Shown here: piece after piece, positions 5,180 through 8,215 of the stretch
How the letters are laid out: the number at the start of each line of letters is the position of its first letter
Numbering within the stretch: position 1 is the stretch's first letter
NCBI GenBank assembly: GCA_016872875.1
Contig: VGYW01000368.1
Span: forward strand, 1 to 8,215
Direction: 5' to 3'
Origin: Planctomycetota bacterium
Lineage (GTDB): Bacteria > Planctomycetota > PUPC01 > DSUN01
DNA: 8,215 nt
Program-made: the position numbers and the translations under genes
Notes under the pieces: generated by a model
What the model saw: only the letters and a program-made list of their open reading frames with translations
Database searches by the model: none
What the model was told of the DNA's origin: nothing

Positions 5180-5203
5180 CTTGCGCGGCGGGGAACCTAT
5201 AAT
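5176..5203 (+). promoter_or_regulatory. Near-consensus promoter at the NRDE stop codon, driving the phosphoesterase/rnfB unit
   Basis: TTGACT (5176-5181), a 16-bp spacer and TATAAT (5198-5203) make a strong sigma-70-type promoter. The -35 contains the TGA stop of the upstream gene. A start near 5210 leaves an unusually long leader of about 168 nt, most of it the GGAT-rich hairpin element. Confidence 0.7.
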
Positions 5204-5266
5204 TGTGTGGTCGTGAGGGGAACCAGGGGTAGGACCTTTGGGAGCGCTTTGCGCGCACGTTAGCGC

Positions 5267-5375
5267 GGATGAATGGATGAATGGATGGGTGGATGGGTGT
5301 CAGACAATCGTCCATTCATCCATCCATCCATCCATCCAATCATCCCCTTTGGTTGCGGCCGAACGCGGTACTGAG
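5267..5375 (+). repeat. GGAT-rich dispersed element, copy 2, with a long inverted repeat
   Basis: The left arm of GGATG(A)/GGATGG units (5267-5296) and the right arm of CCATC units (5311-5346) face each other across GTGTCAGACAA-tcg, so the transcript could form a hairpin of about 30 bp. From 5297 to 5375 it aligns with the reverse complement of copy 1 (2048-2114), including the non-repetitive ends GGTTGnGGCC and ACTGAG. It ends two bases before the phosphoesterase ATG and so supplies the whole proximal leader. Confidence 0.8.
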
Positions 5376-5377
5376 AC

Positions 5378-6130
5378 ATGCGGGTAGCGATCATCTCGGA
5401 CATCCATGCGAACCTCGAGGCTCTCGAGGCGGTGCTGGCGGACATAGACGCGCAGGGTGCGCGGGAGGTGCTGTGCCTGGGGGACGTTGTGGGCTACGGG
5501 ATCGACGCGGAGGCGTGCATAGACCTCGTGGAGCGCAACTGCTCGCTGTGCCTGTGCGGGAACCACGACTGGGCGGTGATCAACACGGCGCTCGGCTTCA
5601 ACCAGATGGCGCGCCAGGCGATTGACCTCACGCGGCGGCGCCTGCGGCCCAACAAGTGGGGGGGGCACGCGCGCAAGCGCCGCTGGGCCTTCCTCGAAAA
5701 GCTCCCACACACCCGCACGCGCGGGGACTGGCTTCTCGTCCACGGCTCGCCGCGCGACCCCGTGACCGAGTACATCTTCCCCGACGACGTGGAGGTGGAC
5801 CCTGGGAAGATGGAGGAGATTTTCTCGAAGTTCGAGCACACCTGCTTCGTCGGCCACACGCACCTGCCCGGGGTCTTCACGGAGGGCATGGCGTTCCTGA
5901 CCCCAGGCGAGATTGCCAACCGCTTCGACGTCGGGAGGGCCAAGGTCGTCGTGAACGTCGGCTCCGTGGGCCAGCCGCGCGACGGCGACGTCCGCTCCTG
6001 CTACGTGGTGGTGGAGGATGCGCACGTGACCTATCGCCGCGTGCCCTACGACGTGCAGAAGACGATGGAGAAGATCCGCACCAGCCACCTCGACCCGTTG
6101 TGCGCCGAGCGGCTGGCGCTGGGGAGGTGA
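5378..6130 (+). CDS. Calcineurin-like metallophosphoesterase (YfcE/MJ0936-like)
   Basis: All five metal-site motifs of the family are in order: SDIHAN (D8, H10), GDVVGYG (D36), GNHD (N62, H63), LLVHGSP (H122) and GHTH (H160, H162). These bind two metal ions and hydrolyse phosphate esters; the substrate cannot be told from sequence. At 250 residues it fits the single-domain, soluble Metallophos_2 type, and the DVVGYGID stretch is usual for that group. ATG 5378 is the first possible start because TGA precedes it by one codon. There is no real Shine-Dalgarno: only GAG sits nearby, at the end of a dispersed repeat, so translation may be weak or may rely on other features. rnfB follows after 80 bp, probably on the same transcript. 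Confidence 0.9.
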   Translation: MRVAIISDIHANLEALEAVLADIDAQGAREVLCLGDVVGYGIDAEACIDLVERNCSLCLCGNHDWAVINTALGFNQMARQAIDLTRRRLRPNKWGGHARKRRWAFLEKLPHTRTRGDWLLVHGSPRDPVTEYIFPDDVEVDPGKMEEIFSKFEHTCFVGHTHLPGVFTEGMAFLTPGEIANRFDVGRAKVVVNVGSVGQPRDGDVRSCYVVVEDAHVTYRRVPYDVQKTMEKIRTSHLDPLCAERLALGR

Positions 6131-6177
6131 CGAGGGACGAGGGACGAGGGGCGAGGGACGAGGGACGAGGGGCGAGG
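6129..6177 (+). repeat. Tandem heptamer GACGAGG, 7 units
   Basis: Units GACGAGG (x3), GGCGAGG, GACGAGG (x2) and GGCGAGG lie head to tail with no gaps. The first unit shares its GA with the TGA stop of the phosphoesterase, so the array begins exactly at the end of that gene and fills most of the spacer before rnfB. Related units form the inverted repeat at 341-437. Confidence 0.9.
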
Positions 6178-6210
6178 GGCCGGAGGGGGAGGAGAGGTCT
6201 TGGAGAAGCC

Positions 6211-7044
6211 ATGACAGCGGTCATCGTGATGTCGGTTGTTCTGCTCGCGGTCCTGGGCGGGGGGTTTGGGGTGGGCCTGGCGGCCGCGGCCAAGAAGTTC
6301 CGCGTGGAGATGGACCCGCGCGTGGAGCAGGTGCTGGCGCTGTTGCCGGGCGCGAACTGCGGCACCTGCGGCTTTCCCGGGTGCGAGGGCTACGCGAAGG
6401 CGCTGGTGAAGGGCGAGGCGCCGCCCGGCGTCTGCGCGCCGGGCGGCCCCAAGTGCGCGAAGCTGATCGCCGCCGTGCTCGGGCTCGATGCGGCCGAGAT
6501 GGAGCCCCGGCGCGCCGTGGTCCACTGCCAGGGCGGCTGGGGCGTTGCGCGGCGTGACTTCGACTACGCCGGGGTGCAGGACTGTGCGGCGGCGGCGATG
6601 GTGCAGGGCGGCCCGAAGGCCTGCAAGTTCGGCTGCCTCGGCCTCGGCACGTGCAGGCGGGCCTGCCCCTTCTACGCCATCACCGTGGGCGAGGATGGCC
6701 TGCCGGTGATCTCCGAGGAGAGGTGCACCGCCTGCGGGATGTGCGTGAAGGCCTGCCCGGTCAGCATCATCTCCATTCTGCCGAGCCGGCACCGCGTGTT
6801 CCTGGGCTGCTCGAACCCGGCGGCGCGGGGCCAGGCGATGAAGGAGCTCTGCTCGCGCGGCTGCATCAAGTGCCGCATCTGCGTCAAGGCCACCAAGTCG
6901 GGCGCCGTCACCTGGGGCGAGAGCCTGCCGAAGATCGACTTCGAGCGCTGGACCGACCCCGAGCTTGCGGTGGAGAAGTGCCCGATGAGCACGTTCGCCG
7001 ATCAGCGCTCCACGCCGCAGCAGGCCGCCGCCGCGGCCTCGTGA
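6211..7044 (+). CDS. rnfB: RnfB-like iron-sulfur protein (electron transport complex subunit B)
   Basis: RnfB passes electrons from ferredoxin into the membrane-bound Rnf ferredoxin:NAD+ oxidoreductase, which pumps Na+ or H+. The architecture is complete: one N-terminal membrane anchor (about 3-27), then the RnfB-type cluster ANCGTCGFPGC...C (C50, C53, C58, C75). Two ferredoxin-type [4Fe-4S] motifs follow, C138-x3-C142-x5-C148-x3-C152-P and C172-x2-C175-x2-C178-x3-C182-P. A third Cys-rich segment (C214, C218, C221, C224) has Thr228 where a fourth ferredoxin Cys would stand; C200 or C214 may substitute. Length 277 is normal. ATG 6211 has GGAG five bases upstream. None of rnfC, D, G, E or A is adjacent: the phosphoesterase precedes and groEL follows. 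It may complete a complex encoded elsewhere or act as a separate membrane ferredoxin. Confidence 0.88.
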   Translation: MTAVIVMSVVLLAVLGGGFGVGLAAAAKKFRVEMDPRVEQVLALLPGANCGTCGFPGCEGYAKALVKGEAPPGVCAPGGPKCAKLIAAVLGLDAAEMEPRRAVVHCQGGWGVARRDFDYAGVQDCAAAAMVQGGPKACKFGCLGLGTCRRACPFYAITVGEDGLPVISEERCTACGMCVKACPVSIISILPSRHRVFLGCSNPAARGQAMKELCSRGCIKCRICVKATKSGAVTWGESLPKIDFERWTDPELAVEKCPMSTFADQRSTPQQAAAAAS

Positions 7045-7070
7045 GGGGCGCAACGGCCGGCGCGACCGCA

Positions 7071-7085
7071 CTGCCACAATGACAA
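7071..7085. promoter_or_regulatory. CTGCCA-N3-TGACAA site (operator candidate A)
   Basis: CTGCCA-caa-TGACAA is an imperfect version of the perfect palindrome 44 bp downstream (7115-7129). Two copies about four helical turns apart would suit cooperative binding of a dimeric regulator. It lies 27 bp after the rnfB stop and about 210 bp upstream of the groEL promoter. The regulator is unknown. Confidence 0.35.
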
Positions 7086-7113
7086 CTGGGCGCGACGAAG
7101 GGGGCGCTCCGCG

Positions 7114-7130
7114 GCTGCCACTTTGGCAGC
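7114..7130. promoter_or_regulatory. GCTGCCA-N3-TGGCAGC palindrome (operator candidate B)
   Basis: GCTGCCA-ctt-TGGCAGC is a perfect palindrome with 7-bp arms. As RNA it would be a hairpin with a 3-nt loop, but no T-run follows, so a terminator for rnfB is less likely than a protein-binding site. It could belong to groEL regulation, although about 150 bp separates it from the -35. The 7131-7279 stretch between holds only a short CCAAT-gggg-ATTGG inverted repeat (7205-7218) and no credible gene. Confidence 0.45.
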
Positions 7131-7279
7131 GCGCACGTGCGGGGCCGGCCGGGGCATTCTCGCAACCTCTCCAACGCCAATAGCTTACGGCTCCAAAGAG
7201 CATGCCAATGGGGATTGGTACGGAATTTGTGGCCCTTCGAGCAATCGCGGGACTCCGCAGGTTGGCGGAACGGCCGGAG

Positions 7280-7308
7280 TTGAAGCGGCCGGCGCCTTCC
7301 GCTATAAT
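7280..7308 (+). promoter_or_regulatory. Sigma-70-type promoter of groEL
   Basis: TTGAAG (7280-7285), a 17-bp spacer and TATAAT (7303-7308). The start would be near 7315 with a leader of about 35 nt. This shows the gene can be transcribed apart from rnfB. No CIRCE element (TTAGCACTC/GAGTGCTAA) is visible. Confidence 0.7.
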
Positions 7309-7332
7309 GCTCGCACACATTGGCCTGGGTGA

Positions 7333-7341
7333 TAAGGAGGT
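7333..7341 (+). promoter_or_regulatory. Full-length Shine-Dalgarno TAAGGAGGT of groEL
   Basis: All nine bases TAAGGAGGT match the 16S rRNA anti-Shine-Dalgarno tail, eight bases before the ATG at 7350. It is the strongest ribosome binding site in the window, implying high expression, and it fixes the start. Confidence 0.85.
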
Positions 7342-7349
7342 CGAACCGT

Positions 7350-8215
7350 ATGCCCAAGCTGCTCGCCTTCGAGGCCGAGGCGCGGGCCTCGCTGCGCTCC
7401 GGCGTGGAGAAGATCGCGCGCGCCGTGAAGTCCACCCTCGGCCCCCGCGGCCGCAACGCGCTCCTCGACAAGGGCTGGGGCAGCCCCAAAGTGACCCGCG
7501 ACGGCGCGACCGTGGCCGAGGAGATTGACCTGGCCGACCGCTTCGAGAACATGGCGGCCCGCCTGGTGCGCGAGGCCGCCACGAAGACCCACGACGACGC
7601 GGGCGACGGGACGACGACCTCGACGGTGCTCGCCGAGGCGCTCTTCCTGGGCGGACTCAAGATGGTCATCGGCGGCCACGCCGCCGTCAACGTCGTCCGC
7701 GGCATCCAGCGGGGCGCGGCCGCCATCCTGGACAAGCTCGGCGCGATGAGCCGGCCGATCAAGGACGCCGAGATCGCCCGCCTGGCCACCATCGCGGCCA
7801 ACCAGGACGAGGAGATCGGCAAGACCATCGCCGAGGCCATCCGCAAGGTCGGCAAAGACGGCGTCATCACCATCGAGGAGGGAAAGGGCCTCGAAACCGA
7901 GGTCGAGGTCGTCCAGGGCATGCAGTTCGACCGCGGCTACCTCTCCCCGCACTTCGTCACCGACCCCGAGGCCATGCTTGTCGAGTTGGAGAACCCGTAC
8001 ATCCTCATCCACGAGGAGAAGATCAGCAACGCGCGCGAGCTGGTGCCGCTGCTTGAGAAGATAGCGGAGACGAAGCGTCCCCTCCTGGTCATCGCCGAGG
8101 AGGTGGAGGGCGAGGCTCTCGCCACCCTCGTGGTGAACAAGCTCCGCGGCGTCCTGCCCTGCGTCGCCGTGAAGGCGCCCGCCTACGGCGACCGCCGCAA
8201 GGCCATGCTCCAGGA
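7350..8215 (+). CDS. groEL: GroEL/Hsp60 chaperonin paralog, N-terminal part (runs off the window)
   Basis: The visible 288 codons cover the equatorial, intermediate and much of the apical domain of a group I chaperonin, which folds proteins in the cytoplasm in an ATP-driven double ring. Signatures in order: TLGPRGRN (about 29-36), the ATP-site DAGDGTTT (about 83-90), [31 protein letters not shown] and [15 protein letters not shown], all aligning with E. coli GroEL. Divergence is clear elsewhere: [24 protein letters not shown] at the start and [22 protein letters not shown] in the equatorial helices. There is no groES upstream; rnfB is the neighbour. That pattern fits a secondary paralog of the kind found in genomes with several groEL genes. 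The frame is open to the edge, and the C-terminal GGM tail cannot be checked. Confidence 0.93.
   Translation, partial: MPKLLAFEAEARASLRSGVEKIARAVKSTLGPRGRNALLDKGWGSPKVTRDGATVAEEIDLADRFENMAARLVREAATKTHDDAGDGTTTSTVLAEALFLGGLKMVIGGHAAVNVVRGIQRGAAAILDKLGAMSRPIKDAEIARLATIAANQDEEIGKTIAEAIRKVGKDGVITIEEGKGLETEVEVVQGMQFDRGYLSPHFVTDPEAMLVELENPYILIHEEKISNARELVPLLEKIAETKRPLLVIAEEVEGEALATLVVNKLRGVLPCVAVKAPAYGDRRKAMLQ

Noticed and set aside
5656..6210. Long N-terminal extension of rnfB (open frame from 5656)
   Set aside because: It overlaps the phosphoesterase and the heptamer array out of frame; the ATG at 6211 has a Shine-Dalgarno and begins the standard RnfB membrane anchor.
7114..7130. Intrinsic terminator of rnfB
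   Set aside because: The stem is perfect but no T-run follows on either strand, and a related site 44 bp away suggests protein binding instead.
6046..7320. 424-codon open frame on the minus strand opposite rnfB
   Set aside because: The opposite strand encodes an unmistakable RnfB; this translation is Ala/Arg/His-rich without motifs.
7045..7349. CIRCE/HrcA operator or a groES gene upstream of groEL
   Set aside because: No TTAGCACTC-N9-GAGTGCTAA sequence and no GroES-like frame can be found in this interval.
6908..7921. 337-codon open frame on the minus strand opposite rnfB and groEL
   Set aside because: It spans the end of rnfB, the intergenic promoter and the start of groEL, all clearly plus-strand; it is a shadow frame.

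Overview
This is a GC-rich bacterial chromosomal segment, probably from a metagenome-type genome of the PVC group. Planctomycetota is my best guess. The grounds are indirect: several families of short intergenic repeats, including the CACAGGC/GCCTGTG palindrome that reads as GTGVPPV...TGWKPVP when translated; a groEL with no groES in front of it; and an RnfB-type protein with no other rnf genes alongside. No rRNA, tRNA, CRISPR array or intact transposon is visible. Clean sigma-70-type -10 boxes (TATAAT or close) stand before most genes, which makes transcription units easy to place.

Layout. At the left edge a minus-strand unit carries a 67-residue desulforedoxin-like iron protein (14-217), with the Shine-Dalgarno and start codon of a following gene running off the window. 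Next is a plus-strand CDP-alcohol phosphatidyltransferase, PgsA type (556-1167). About 550 bp without a credible gene but with strong stem-loops follow. Then comes a minus-strand two-gene cassette: an XRE-type helix-turn-helix protein with an unassigned C-terminal domain (2024-2752), followed at 5 nt by a 97-residue free-standing piece of an RHS core domain (1725-2018). The cassette has a promoter with an adjoining palindromic operator, and a 10-bp tandem repeat lies on each side of it. A minus-strand zinc-ribbon/proline-rich/membrane-anchored protein follows (3158-4351), with a palindromic repeat inserted in frame.

Divergent from that, on the plus strand, are an NRDE/TANGO2-family protein (4457-5179), a calcineurin-like metallophosphoesterase (5378-6130), an RnfB-like iron-sulfur protein (6211-7044) and the N-terminal 288 codons of a GroEL paralog (7350 to the edge). 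The phosphoesterase and rnfB are probably co-transcribed. groEL has its own promoter and an almost ideal ribosome binding site, and two CTGCCA-N3-TGGCAG-like sites lie farther upstream.

The most unusual content is the repeat load and the HTH/RHS mini-cassette. At least four repeat families are seen: a GGAT-rich element with defined ends (2 copies), a GGACGAG heptamer (2 loci), a TGGGCRASAC decamer (3 loci) and the CACAGGC palindrome. Two of them are translated inside genes, and two others abut stop or start codons. Family assignments rest on motifs read by eye; no database search was possible.
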